A stretch of 64,000 nt of DNA, taken from Flavobacterium crassostreae (GTDB lineage: Bacteria; Bacteroidota; Bacteroidia; Flavobacteriales; Flavobacteriaceae). Positions 1 to 8,990 of the stretch are shown piece by piece. Position numbers and translations under genes: made by a program. Every line of letters starts with the position of its first letter. Within the stretch, counting starts at the first letter, position 1. A model generated the notes under the pieces. The model made no database searches. It was not told the DNA's origin and was given only the letters and a program-made list of their open reading frames with translations. The stretch lies in contig NZ_CP017688.1 of the NCBI RefSeq assembly GCF_001831475.1, positions 2,666,001 to 2,730,000 on the forward strand. Reading direction: 5' to 3'.

Positions 1-324
1 AAGAATATTAGTGACCCAAACCGGACAAATGGTGCCCAATTGCTGCACCATCTCTAACGTATTCTCTTCTTTATTACAAATAATTATATCTGGTTGTAAG
101 GCTTTTATTTTGTCTAAATGGACTTTTTTGGTGCCTCCAACACGTTTTTTAGTAGTTTTAAGATGGTGCGGATGTACACAAAACGAAGTGATTCCAACTA
201 TTTTGGCCTCTAATCCCAAATCACATAGCAATTCGGTTTGTGAAGGCACCAAAGAAACAATCCGTTGCGGCGTAGTTTTAAAAGTATGTACGGTCCCTAA
301 TTGGTCTGTTGCAGTTTTTAGCAT
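1..324 (-). CDS. BtuF-like ABC transporter substrate-binding protein (partial)
   Basis: This is the N-terminal part of a gene that continues past the left edge; about 108 codons are visible. The reading frame on the minus strand starts MLKTATDQLGTVHTF and contains RIVSLVPSQTELLCDLG, then IVGITSFCVHP and a LQPDIIICNKEEN segment. This is the pattern of cobalamin / ferric-siderophore periplasmic binding proteins of the BtuF/FhuD group (helical-backbone class III binding proteins). No signal peptide is visible at this start, which is also the case for many Bacteroidota homologues. Its ligand cannot be told from this fragment. It lies about 100 bp downstream of pyrF on the same strand and could be co-transcribed with it. 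Confidence 0.75.
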   Translation of the reverse strand, partial: MLKTATDQLGTVHTFKTTPQRIVSLVPSQTELLCDLGLEAKIVGITSFCVHPHHLKTTKKRVGGTKKVHLDKIKALQPDIIICNKEENTLEMVQQLGTICPVWVTNIL

Positions 325-423
325 TGGATTGGTTTTGTTTTAAAATTTTATTTTTATAAATCGGATGCTAAAAACCATACCTATTAAATACTATAAATGC
401 TTTATCTAAAAAAACAACAAACG

Positions 424-1251
424 CTACTTTATTAAGTGCAAAGCCATTATTTGTGCCATTTCTTGTTGCATTTTTAAGGCTTCTTGTCTTGCTCTAGAGG
501 CAAAATCTACGCCGTTTGAGGCATATATAATTCCTCTGGAAGAATTTATAAGCAAGCCTATTTGGGCATTCATTCCGTACTTACAAACTTCAGACAAACT
601 ACCTCCTTGCGCTCCTACTCCTGGAACCAACAAAAAGCTATCTGGAACAATTTTACGGATTTCTGTAAAATATTCTGCCTTGGTTGCACCAACTACATAC
701 ATCAAGTTTTGGCTGTTTTTCCAGGTTTTGGCTGTTTCTAAAACACGTTTGTAGAGTTCTTTGCCATCTACCTTTATGGTCTGAAAATCAAAAGCTCCTT
801 CATTGGATGTTAAGGCCAACATAATGGTGTGCTTGTTCTCAAAGGCTAAAAAGGGTTCTACCGAATCTTTACCCATGTACGGAGCAACGGTCACACTATC
901 AAATTCTAAATCTTCAAAAAATGCCTTGGCATACATCGTAGAAGTATTGCCTATATCGCCACGTTTGGCATCCGCAATAGTAAAAATTTCTGGATACGTA
1001 GTATGGAGGTAATGCATGGTTTTTTGCAATGCCATCCAGCCTTTGATACCATAAGCTTCAAAAAAAGCAATATTGGGCTTGTAGGCTACACACAAATCAT
1101 GGGTAGCATCTATGATGGCTTTATTGAATTCAAAAATAGGATCTTCTAAATCTAAAAGATGTTTTGGAATTTTATTTAAATCCACGTCCAATCCTACAGT
1201 TAAAAAGGATTTCTTGGTTTTAATTTGGTCAATAAGGTGTTGTGTAGTCAT
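424..1251 (-). CDS. pyrF: Orotidine 5'-phosphate decarboxylase
   Basis: The 275-residue protein decarboxylates orotidine monophosphate to UMP, the last step of de novo pyrimidine synthesis, in the cytoplasm. The catalytic signature [10 protein letters not shown] lies near residue 94, and [13 protein letters not shown] near residue 17 is the first beta strand with the conserved aspartate. The length fits the longer pyrF subfamily (about 270 residues) found in Bacteroidota, rather than the 230-residue enterobacterial form. The start [11 protein letters not shown] is the only sensible one. The gene stands alone between the binding-protein gene and the OmpA gene. Confidence 0.95.
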   Translation of the reverse strand: MTTQHLIDQIKTKKSFLTVGLDVDLNKIPKHLLDLEDPIFEFNKAIIDATHDLCVAYKPNIAFFEAYGIKGWMALQKTMHYLHTTYPEIFTIADAKRGDIGNTSTMYAKAFFEDLEFDSVTVAPYMGKDSVEPFLAFENKHTIMLALTSNEGAFDFQTIKVDGKELYKRVLETAKTWKNSQNLMYVVGATKAEYFTEIRKIVPDSFLLVPGVGAQGGSLSEVCKYGMNAQIGLLINSSRGIIYASNGVDFASRARQEALKMQQEMAQIMALHLIK

Positions 1252-1382
1252 TTGTTGTTTGCTTGTGCTGCAAATTTACAAACTTGTATTCAATTAATAT
1301 AAAAATATCGTGTTTTACTCCCAAAAAACCATACCGTATAGTCCAAAACAACTCCAATAGCTGTTCCAAAATTTAAACCAAA

Positions 1383-1412
1383 AAAAGGAGGTCTTTGCAG
1401 ACCTCCTTTTTG
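1383..1412 (-). terminator. Rho-independent terminator after the OmpA-like gene
   Basis: A perfect 8-bp stem, GGAGGTCT / AGACCTCC with a TTGC loop, is flanked by A and T runs on both sides. It lies just downstream of the OmpA-like gene (stop at 1433) on the minus strand, and the symmetry would let it act in both directions. Confidence 0.85.
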
Positions 1413-1432
1413 GAGCATAAAATGCGAATGGA

Positions 1433-3400
1433 TTATTTTACCAAAATAATTTCTACTCTTCTGTTTGCAGCTCTTCCTGCTTCTGTTTTGTTGGTTGCAA
1501 TAGGTTTTACAATACCAAATCCTTCCGAAGATAACCTATCGGCACTAATGCCTTTGGCTACTAAATGCGTTTTTACCGCTGCAGCTCTTTCTTTAGATAA
1601 TTGTAAATTTTTGACTGCAGAACCAGTGCTGTCCGTATAGCCTTCTAACCTAAAATTAGCTGTAGGATAGTTACGCATTACGTTTTCAATTTCTTGCAAT
1701 TTCGGGTTAGACTCTGGTCGTATAGTGGCTTTTCCTGAATTGAACAATACCGCTTTAGAAAACACATTTAGCTCTTTAATAACATCACCCGTAATTTCGG
1801 GGCAGCCATTATTAACCATTGCTCCTCTTACCTCTGGGCATTGATCGTCTTTATCTGGCACTCCATCCCCGTCGCTATCTTCCCATGGGCAACCATTATT
1901 TGCAACTGGACCAGCTATCTCTGGGCATCTATCTTTTTCGTCCACAATACTATCGCCATCGGTATCTATCAAAATTTCTTCGGCAACTATTTCTTCCATA
2001 ACCTCATCAACTTCTTCTATTTTATCTACTACAGGCTCTAGAACTTGTTTCTTTTTTTTTTGATACACCGGAATTTTAAATCCTAAATGCATATCTACTG
2101 CTCTAGAATTATCAGACATTAAATTGGTTAGCGCAGATCCCGACCCAATAAAGAAAATACCCGTACGCAAACCAACACCTACTTGGGCTTGTTTGCTGTA
2201 CTGTATGTACGAAACTGGCATATAAAAACTAAACCATCTGGACTCATAGCGTGGGGTTAGACTAAAACGATTGCTACTGCTATTTTGGTTTAATTTTGAT
2301 TTATCGACCACGCTAAACTCACCATTGGCATTTAAATAAAATTTATTATGTAGGTTCCAATCCACATCGGCACGTAAAGTTGTAGGCAAAAATGCTTTTA
2401 CAGCTCCATTGACCACCGTTGCAGTATAATTATTTTTTAAAAAGGCATCTGCATCCTCTGCACTATCGTATTGCCCTTGAGTTACGGTAGCATTTAGATC
2501 ATACGAATTACGAATCCCTTTATCATACCTAACACTTCCTAAATCTGTTAGCGCCAACCCAAAACGGAGTTTGTATTTATTGATGTGTTTCAAGTCCATC
2601 AAATCCGATCTCGAAGCCTCATAATCTGGCCTCCACTCGTATATGAATCCCAAGTCCAAACCAAGACCTCTAGATTTACTGTCTACCACCACGTCATTAT
2701 CTACAGCAAAATCTTGACTGGATCCATACAAAGCAGTACCCGTACTGGTGTATTGGCTATTTTGTGGGTTTAAGCTGTTTTTAACATACTTTACTTGTAC
2801 ATTATTTGCCTGAAAATGGTAGTTTGCAACCCCTTGCAAATATTTAGCCGTAACCCCTCCTTTGACAAAATGAGCCCCTTTTTGAAATAAAACAGCGGCA
2901 TAAGATACTCCTAACTCTCCCCACGAATTTCCTACGGCATTGGGACTACCCACGCTATAATCAAAATTAGAGGTGTTGTCTTTGGCTAATTCATCAATTA
3001 GATTTCCATTAATATCCAATACGTTCACAAAAGATCGTGCTCTTGTATAGACAGCCAAAGAATGCTTAGGAGCAATATTAAACATAAAGGAAGGCCCCAT
3101 AATATCCGTGTTCAGCATGGCATTATTACTTAAGGCAAACGATTTTTTAGCTTTGTTTTCAAAATCATAATCACTCTTAAAAGCATCCATCAAATTAACA
3201 CCATACGCATCATTGTTAGCCATGGAGCTTACCGAAAACAAATTGATATCGGTTTTAAACCTAGAATCTACAATAGACGCAGGGTTAAACAATACCCCTT
3301 GGACTCCTGCATAATTGTCATGCGTATAGCCTAGATAAGACTGTGCATTGGCCGAAACTACACTTGCAAAAGCAAGAAAAGTAAGTACTTTTTTTTTCAT
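1433..3400 (-). CDS. Outer-membrane beta-barrel with TSP3 repeats and OmpA domain
   Basis: The 655-residue secreted protein starts with a signal peptide (MKKKVLTFLAFASVVSANAQ). Residues 20 to about 440 form an outer-membrane beta-barrel-like region of the DUF5723/PorP-like type seen in Flavobacteriia. Two acidic thrombospondin type 3 calcium repeats follow (DTDGDSIVDEKDRCPE and DSDGDGVPDKDDQCPE, roughly residues 495-550). The last ~115 residues are an OmpA/MotB peptidoglycan-binding domain (LEGYTDSTGS, then LSKERAAAVKTHL and GRAANRRVEI). The likely role is tethering the outer membrane to the cell wall, with a barrel that may carry a transport or secretion function. The gene is monocistronic and ends at a strong hairpin terminator. 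Confidence 0.85.
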   Translation of the reverse strand: MKKKVLTFLAFASVVSANAQSYLGYTHDNYAGVQGVLFNPASIVDSRFKTDINLFSVSSMANNDAYGVNLMDAFKSDYDFENKAKKSFALSNNAMLNTDIMGPSFMFNIAPKHSLAVYTRARSFVNVLDINGNLIDELAKDNTSNFDYSVGSPNAVGNSWGELGVSYAAVLFQKGAHFVKGGVTAKYLQGVANYHFQANNVQVKYVKNSLNPQNSQYTSTGTALYGSSQDFAVDNDVVVDSKSRGLGLDLGFIYEWRPDYEASRSDLMDLKHINKYKLRFGLALTDLGSVRYDKGIRNSYDLNATVTQGQYDSAEDADAFLKNNYTATVVNGAVKAFLPTTLRADVDWNLHNKFYLNANGEFSVVDKSKLNQNSSSNRFSLTPRYESRWFSFYMPVSYIQYSKQAQVGVGLRTGIFFIGSGSALTNLMSDNSRAVDMHLGFKIPVYQKKKKQVLEPVVDKIEEVDEVMEEIVAEEILIDTDGDSIVDEKDRCPEIAGPVANNGCPWEDSDGDGVPDKDDQCPEVRGAMVNNGCPEITGDVIKELNVFSKAVLFNSGKATIRPESNPKLQEIENVMRNYPTANFRLEGYTDSTGSAVKNLQLSKERAAAVKTHLVAKGISADRLSSEGFGIVKPIATNKTEAGRAANRRVEIILVK

Positions 3401-3510
3401 AATTTAAGGTGATTTAGACGTTTTTAAAAATTAAAACTTTCATGATTTTAACAAAAATAGTGTTTTTTTTTAACAAAAATATTGCTTTATTAGTTCCTAA
3501 ACACCAAAAA

Positions 3511-3550
3511 AAGCAAAAAAAATGCTCCACTAAAACTATATGGAGCATCT
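3511..3550 (-). terminator. Terminator after prfA
   Basis: On the minus strand an ATGCTCCA / TGGAGCAT stem is followed by a run of eight T. It lies about 30 bases past the prfA stop codon. Confidence 0.85.
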
Positions 3551-3575
3551 ATCTATAATACAGAACAGTACTTGT

Positions 3576-4652
3576 TTAAAAAACTTCGCTTGCTTCTTTG
3601 AGTTTTTCCATATTGTTTACCAACGCTAACTCATCTACAATTTTCTGAATGTCCCCATTCATGATATTCCCCAGATCATACAACGTCAAACCAACTCTAT
3701 GATCCGTCACACGCCCTTGGGCATAATTGTAGGTTCTAATCTTGGCAGAACGGTCTCCAGAGCTCACCTGCGAAGTACGCGTAGTGGCATCTTCGGCTTG
3801 TTTTTTGGCTAATTCCTGTTCGTATAAACGCGAACGCAATACTACAAAAGCCTTGTCTTTATTCTTATGTTGTGATTTTTGATCCTGACATTGCGCCACC
3901 AATCCCGTAGGGATATGCGTCAAACGCACCGCAGACTTAGTCGTATTTACAGATTGTCCACCAGGCCCAGACGAACAAAAGAAATCCACACGCACATCAT
4001 TCATATCAATCTGCACATCAAACTCTTCTGCCTCAGGCAAAACCATCACCGTAGCGGCAGAGGTATGCACCCTTCCTTGCGTTTCTGTTTGTGGCACCCG
4101 TTGCACTCGGTGCACTCCTGCCTCAAACTTCAAGGTACCATAAACATCCTCACCGGTAACCTCAAAGATAACCTCTTTGAAACCACCCGAAGTTCCCTCG
4201 TTCATATCCACCACAGAAGTTCTCCAACCTCTGTTTTCGCAGTATTTGGTGTACATACGGAATAAATCTCCAGCAAAAATACTTGCCTCATCCCCACCGG
4301 TACCGGCACGTATTTCTACCATAACATTCTTGGCATCTTCTGGATCTTTGGGGATCAACATAAACTTGATTTCTTCCTCTAATTCCGGCAACCTTTCCTT
4401 CGCCTCTTCTAGTTGCATTTTGGCCATTTCGGTCATATCGGCATCACTATTATCGGCAATAATTTCGTTAGCCTCCTCAATATTGGCTATCAAAATCACA
4501 TATTCATCTCTCTTTCCAGCCAAAGCCTTCAAGTCTTTATACTCTTTATTCAATTGCACATAACGCTTTTGATCCGATATAACATCCGGTTGGATAATTA
4601 AATCCGATATCTCATCAAAGCGTTGTTTTACTATTTGAAGTCTATCTAACAT
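3576..4652 (-). CDS. prfA: Peptide chain release factor 1
   Basis: The protein terminates translation at UAA and UAG codons. The GGQ peptidyl-tRNA hydrolysis motif is present in [17 protein letters not shown] near residue 230 and the codon-recognition region lies before it. I place the start at [15 protein letters not shown] (358 residues), the usual family length; the frame is open nine codons further upstream (MHSNKRTKN) but that extension is not conserved-looking. Transcription runs leftward and ends at the 3511-3550 hairpin. No prmC-like gene is adjacent. Confidence 0.95.
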   Translation of the reverse strand: MLDRLQIVKQRFDEISDLIIQPDVISDQKRYVQLNKEYKDLKALAGKRDEYVILIANIEEANEIIADNSDADMTEMAKMQLEEAKERLPELEEEIKFMLIPKDPEDAKNVMVEIRAGTGGDEASIFAGDLFRMYTKYCENRGWRTSVVDMNEGTSGGFKEVIFEVTGEDVYGTLKFEAGVHRVQRVPQTETQGRVHTSAATVMVLPEAEEFDVQIDMNDVRVDFFCSSGPGGQSVNTTKSAVRLTHIPTGLVAQCQDQKSQHKNKDKAFVVLRSRLYEQELAKKQAEDATTRTSQVSSGDRSAKIRTYNYAQGRVTDHRVGLTLYDLGNIMNGDIQKIVDELALVNNMEKLKEASEVF

Positions 4653-4679
4653 ATTCTTAGTCCTTTTATTGGAGTGCAA

Positions 4680-5132
4680 AATTACAAAAAACTATTCAGT
4701 TTGCAATATTCCTTTTGGGCAATTTACAACCCCACCCCTAGAACCGGAATTACAAAACAAAACCTCACAACATCCAATTGCAAAACCAAGACCAAAATAA
4801 CGTGTTTTTTTTTCTCCGAAGCCAATTCCCATTATCCGTTTCAAGCGTTGCGTTTGGTCGCTCTTTTTCTATCCGCTGGCAGGAGCTTCCTTTGGTCGCT
4901 CTACCAGCGCAAGAAAAAAGTAGGTCCCAACCACAAAGGCTTTACACTACTACTGGGGCTAAAAAATCCGTACTACAAACCCAGTCTCTACTCAAAAACA
5001 GCATCAAGCTTACAAAAAACCTCAAAAATCCAAATAACCGCATTAGCAAACACCCCTTGAAAAACTCCAACACATTTCCTTTTAAAACCAAATTCTAAAT
5101 CCTTAATTTGCGCCCTCAAAATCAACAACAAA
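4680..5132. other. Intergenic region with a small repeat-bearing segment
   Basis: No credible gene is seen in these ~450 bases; open frames here have no family features. The segment 4853-4909 holds a direct repeat TTTGGTCGCTCT (4853-4864 and 4891-4902) and a CGCTGG / CCAGCG inverted pair (4874-4879 and 4904-4909). It is more GC-rich than its surroundings. It may be an interspersed repeat or a decayed element. Confidence 0.5.
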
Positions 5133-7442
5133 ATGAAGGTCTGTATTGCCGAAAAACCAAGTGTAGCCCGCGAAATTGCATCCGTACTAGGAGCCAACAC
5201 CAAACAAGACGGCTACTACCTGGGCAATGGCTATGCCGTAACCTACACCTTTGGGCATCTATGCACCCTCAAAGAACCCAACGATTACAAACCCCACTGG
5301 AAAAGCTGGGATTTGAACAACCTACCCATGCTTCCAGAAAAATTTGAAACCAAAGTAGTAGCAAATTCTGGAATCCAAAAACAATTCAAGATCATCAAAG
5401 AACTCTTTGACAAAGCCACATTGGTGATCAATTGCGGAGATGCCGGCCAAGAAGGAGAACTCATACAACGCTGGGTACTACACCAAGCCAACTACAAAGG
5501 CCCCGTGCAACGCCTATGGATTTCTTCTTTGACCACAGAGGCAATCCAAGAAGGATTTAACCACCTAAAACCCTCCTCGCAATATGATAATTTATACTAC
5601 GCCGGTTTTTCAAGAGCCATCGGAGATTGGTTATTAGGCATGAACGCCACCCGATTGTATACCGTAAAACATGGCGGTTACAAACAAGTGCTATCCATTG
5701 GGCGGGTACAAACCCCCACATTAGCAATGGTTGTAGAGCGTTTTATAGCAATCCAGAATTTTAAACCACAACCCTACTGGGAATTGCAAACACTATATAG
5801 AGACACCTTATTTAGTTACGAAGAAGGCCGTTTTTTAAAAAAAGAAGATGGCGAAGTTTTGGCACAAAAAGTCCAAGAAAGCGAATTCGAAATTGTTTCC
5901 ATCGAAGAAAAAAAAGGCAATGAATATGCCCCAAAACTATTTGATTTAACGGGATTACAAGTCTATTGCAACACCAAATTTGGGTTCTCCGCAGAAGAAA
6001 CCCTCAAAATTGCACAAACTCTCTACGAACAAAAAGTAATCACCTATCCCAGAGTAGACACCAGCTTTTTACCAATGGACATCTACCCAAAAGTACCCGG
6101 GATTTTGCAAAAACTGAGCCACTATGCCACTTTGACAGAGCCGCTATGCAACAAAAAAATTAAAAAATCTCCAAGAGTATTCAATGATAAAAAAGTAACC
6201 GACCACCACGCTATTATTCCCACCGGAATCCAATCCAACTTGCCCTACAACCAGCAACAAGTCTATAACATTATAACCAAACGTTTTATAGCCGTTTTTT
6301 ATGAAGATTGTACTGTAGCCAACACCACCGTGCTTGGCAAAGCAGCAGAAGTTCCATTTAAAGCCACCGGAAAGGTTATCCTAAAAAAAGGATGGCGCCT
6401 GGTGTTTGAAGATCCGAATGCCAAAGAAAAAGAAACCGACATAATGCCTCTATTTGTCCAAGGCGAAAAAGGCCCACACCAACCTAGTTTTTTAGAAAAA
6501 GAAACCAAAGCTCCCAACCAATTTACCGAAGCCACCTTGCTACGTGCCATGGAAACCGCAGGCAAACAAGTAGAAGACGAAGATTTAAGAGAGCTAATGA
6601 AAGAAAACGGTATTGGTCGTCCATCCACCCGAGCAAACATAATTGAAACCCTATTTAAACGCCAATATATTGTACGCAACAAAAAACAACTCCTACCTAC
6701 TCCAACCGGAATTCAGTTAATTGCTATTATTCAAAACGAAAACATCAAATCTGCTGCCTTAACAGGAATCTGGGAAAAACAACTCAAAGACATCGAAAAA
6801 GGCCGTTATACCGCAAGTGCCTTTATCCATAACATGAAGCGCATGGTAGATGCTCTAGTCTACGAAGTACGCAGCGAAACAGTCCATGCCAACCTATCCC
6901 ATACCGCAGCCCAACCAAAACAAATTGCCAGCAACACTACCAAAAAGAAAACAGAAGGACTTTTGTCCGAAATGTGTCCAAAATGCCAAAAAGCAACCCT
7001 ATTAAAAGGCAAGACCGCCTACGGTTGTGGTAATTATAAATTAGGCTGCCAATTTGTATTGCCTTTTGTTTTTGCAAACAAAAAAATATCCGAAAACCAA
7101 TACCTAAGACTTCTCCAAAAAGGAACTACCGTAAATCTGAAAGATTTTAAAACCAGCACCGGAACCACCGAAGGTCTATTGCGTTTTGATGCTAGTTTTA
7201 ACCTAAAATTAGAACCTAAAAACACCAACAAAAACACTCCAAAAGCAGCCACCGCAACTCCAGCACTACCTTGCCCAAAATGCAACAAGGGCAGTATCCT
7301 AAAAGGAAAAATGGCCTATGGATGTAGTGAATACCAACTAGGTTGTGATTTTAAAGTTCCGTTTGATGTCCTTAGAGCCAAATTAAAAAACCAAACCCCA
7401 ACCAAAGAACGGGTACACGCTTTATTAAAAGAAGGTTTTTAA
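5133..7442 (+). CDS. topB: DNA topoisomerase III (type IA)
   Basis: The 769-residue type IA topoisomerase passes single strands to decatenate DNA. The N-terminal TOPRIM domain starts MKVCIAEKPSVAREIASVLG and has the acidic NCGDAGQEGELI motif (near residue 101). The active-site tyrosine lies in the EQKVITYPRVDTSFL block (near residue 311). The C-terminus carries two C4 zinc-ribbon repeats: CPKCQ with GCGNYKLGC (about 612-640) and CPKCN with GCSEYQLGC (about 710-740). This double ribbon is common in Bacteroidota TopB and helps hold single-stranded DNA. The gene stands alone. Confidence 0.93.
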   Translation: MKVCIAEKPSVAREIASVLGANTKQDGYYLGNGYAVTYTFGHLCTLKEPNDYKPHWKSWDLNNLPMLPEKFETKVVANSGIQKQFKIIKELFDKATLVINCGDAGQEGELIQRWVLHQANYKGPVQRLWISSLTTEAIQEGFNHLKPSSQYDNLYYAGFSRAIGDWLLGMNATRLYTVKHGGYKQVLSIGRVQTPTLAMVVERFIAIQNFKPQPYWELQTLYRDTLFSYEEGRFLKKEDGEVLAQKVQESEFEIVSIEEKKGNEYAPKLFDLTGLQVYCNTKFGFSAEETLKIAQTLYEQKVITYPRVDTSFLPMDIYPKVPGILQKLSHYATLTEPLCNKKIKKSPRVFNDKKVTDHHAIIPTGIQSNLPYNQQQVYNIITKRFIAVFYEDCTVANTTVLGKAAEVPFKATGKVILKKGWRLVFEDPNAKEKETDIMPLFVQGEKGPHQPSFLEKETKAPNQFTEATLLRAMETAGKQVEDEDLRELMKENGIGRPSTRANIIETLFKRQYIVRNKKQLLPTPTGIQLIAIIQNENIKSAALTGIWEKQLKDIEKGRYTASAFIHNMKRMVDALVYEVRSETVHANLSHTAAQPKQIASNTTKKKTEGLLSEMCPKCQKATLLKGKTAYGCGNYKLGCQFVLPFVFANKKISENQYLRLLQKGTTVNLKDFKTSTGTTEGLLRFDASFNLKLEPKNTNKNTPKAATATPALPCPKCNKGSILKGKMAYGCSEYQLGCDFKVPFDVLRAKLKNQTPTKERVHALLKEGF

Positions 7443-7528
7443 AACCAGCGGCTATTTTTAGGATTAATTTATATTTAGCCCTATTTTTTTTTGCTAATTT
7501 TGCAGCAATCCAACCAATACGTAATTTT

Positions 7529-8029
7529 ATGTACTTAGCCAACAAAATATATTTACTGCTACTACTTGCAACGGCACTATCTTGTCAGAAATCCCAAACA
7601 AATTCTTCAGAAAATACCGAAAAAGAGAAAATAAAAACCAGTAGATGGCTATTAGGAACCTGGGAAAACAAAGGTTCCGACGGCACCTTAAAAGAAATTT
7701 GGAACAAAGTAAATGACAGTACCTTTGCAGGGCAATCGTATTTTATTAAAGCCCAAGACACCATCCATTTTGAAACCATCCAATTGCAACAAATAGATGA
7801 AAACCTAACCTACACCTCTACTACAAAAGGACAAAACAACAACCAACCAATAGCCTATAAAGCAACCAATAGCTCGGAGAAAGAATTGGTTTTTGAAAAC
7901 ACAAGCCTTAATTATCCCCAAAAAATACGGTATACAGCAATTGCAACAGATAGTCTCAAAATAGAGATTTCGGGCATGCAACAAAGCAAACCCAGTACCG
8001 AAAGATATGGTTATAAAAAAGTAAAATAA
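7529..8029 (+). CDS. Small lipoprotein, DUF6265-like
   Basis: The 166-residue protein has a lipoprotein signal peptide (MYLANKIYLLLLLATALSCQ, lipobox with Cys20). The mature part starts with a polar linker and then a WLLGTWENKGSDGTLKEIW segment. This resembles the lipocalin-like DUF6265 family of Bacteroidota, for which no function is known. It ends at a strong terminator and follows topB by 86 bp. Confidence 0.7.
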   Translation: MYLANKIYLLLLLATALSCQKSQTNSSENTEKEKIKTSRWLLGTWENKGSDGTLKEIWNKVNDSTFAGQSYFIKAQDTIHFETIQLQQIDENLTYTSTTKGQNNNQPIAYKATNSSEKELVFENTSLNYPQKIRYTAIATDSLKIEISGMQQSKPSTERYGYKKVK

Positions 8030-8051
8030 GGTAGTTTTTTAGTTAAATTTT

Positions 8052-8084
8052 AAACCGTGCACACCAAATGCACGGTTTTTTTTT
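8052..8084 (+). terminator. Terminator after the lipoprotein gene
   Basis: A 10-bp stem AAACCGTGCA / TGCACGGTTT is followed by nine T. It sits 22 bases after the stop at 8029. Confidence 0.9.
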
Positions 8085-8327
8085 GACTTTTAACCAAACT
8101 ATTTTTCCATATTAAAACAAACATTAATACCTCAAATAATTGCTTAAATAGTTGCTACCAATTGGAACTAAAAAGGATTTTTTTGTCATAAAAAAGAGGT
8201 ATTTAAGGTATTTAGGTTCTTTTCTTTCTAAAAAAACACTTTTGGCGTAGTTTTAGTGTTAGTTTTGATAATTAAATTTAAACTAAAAATCTTTTATACT
8301 ATAAAGGATTATTAAAATTAAAAAAAC

Positions 8328-8756
8328 ATGACTCAAGTTAAAGCAAACAACACAGTTAAAGTACATTACACAGGAAAATTAGCAGACGGCCAAATATTTG
8401 ACACTTCGGAAGGAAAAGAGCCTTTAGCGTTTACATTAGGAGAAGGACGTTTGATTCCAGGTTTTGAAAAAGGACTGATAGACATGAAGTTAAACGAGAA
8501 AAAAACGATAAACATTGCCAAAGAAGATGCTTATGGAGACGCACGTCAGGACTTAATTGTTGAGGTTCCTAAGAGCGAATTGCCACAAGAAATGACTCCA
8601 GAGGTAGGAATGGGACTAGTATCCAAAACACCCGAAGGGCAAGAAATGAACTTATTAGTTGTAGAGGTAAAAGACGAAACAGTAGTTCTAGATGGTAACC
8701 ATCCTTTGGCGGGAAGAGACCTGATATTTGATCTTGAAGTAGTAGAAATTAGCTAA
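8328..8756 (+). CDS. SlyD-like FKBP-type peptidyl-prolyl isomerase
   Basis: The 142-residue cytoplasmic protein catalyses cis-trans isomerisation of prolyl bonds and probably acts as a chaperone. The FKBP core is split, as in SlyD: VHYTGKLADGQIFDTSEG (about 11-28) and IPGFEKGLIDMKLNEKKT, then the inserted IF-domain from about residue 70 to 118, and the closing DGNHPLAGRDLIFDLEV. The histidine-rich metal tail of enterobacterial SlyD is absent. The gene has its own terminator. Confidence 0.92.
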   Translation: MTQVKANNTVKVHYTGKLADGQIFDTSEGKEPLAFTLGEGRLIPGFEKGLIDMKLNEKKTINIAKEDAYGDARQDLIVEVPKSELPQEMTPEVGMGLVSKTPEGQEMNLLVVEVKDETVVLDGNHPLAGRDLIFDLEVVEIS

Positions 8757-8788
8757 TTTTAATAGCGAAACACTATTTTTTTAATTAA

Positions 8789-8830
8789 AACCTGACAAAG
8801 AATCTTTTCTTTTGTCAGGTTTTTTTTGTT
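8789..8830 (+). terminator. Terminator after the FKBP gene
   Basis: An AACCTGACAAA / TTTGTCAGGTT stem around AGAATCTTTTC is followed by a T run. Confidence 0.88.
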
Positions 8831-8892
8831 TGGTCCAAAAACTAATGCCTTGACTAATGGTATCTTAGTAGTATCAACTTATAAAAACACTA

Positions 8893-8962
8893 TTTTAGGT
8901 TTATTATTATTTTTATTAAGTCTAAATTATTATTGTTAGACCTAAATAAAAGTGTACATTTG
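8893..8962 (+). promoter_or_regulatory. Promoter and candidate iron-responsive operator of the TonB receptor
   Basis: TTG at 8933-8935, a 19-bp spacer and TACATTTG at 8955-8962 match the flavobacterial promoter TTG-N17-23-TAnnTTTG. Around the -33 element is a nested inverted repeat: inner GTCTAA (8920-8925) with TTAGAC (8936-8941), and outer TTAGGT (about 8895-8900) with ACCTAA (8940-8945). An operator there would block RNA polymerase. Control by Fur or a DtxR-type metal regulator is inferred from the downstream gene, not from a known box. Confidence 0.65.
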
Positions 8963-8990
8963 TGCTCTTATTTTAATTAAATCTAAATAA

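Noticed and set aside
11..343. A 110-codon plus-strand frame at the left edge
   Set aside because: It is the antisense of a clear BtuF-like coding frame on the minus strand.
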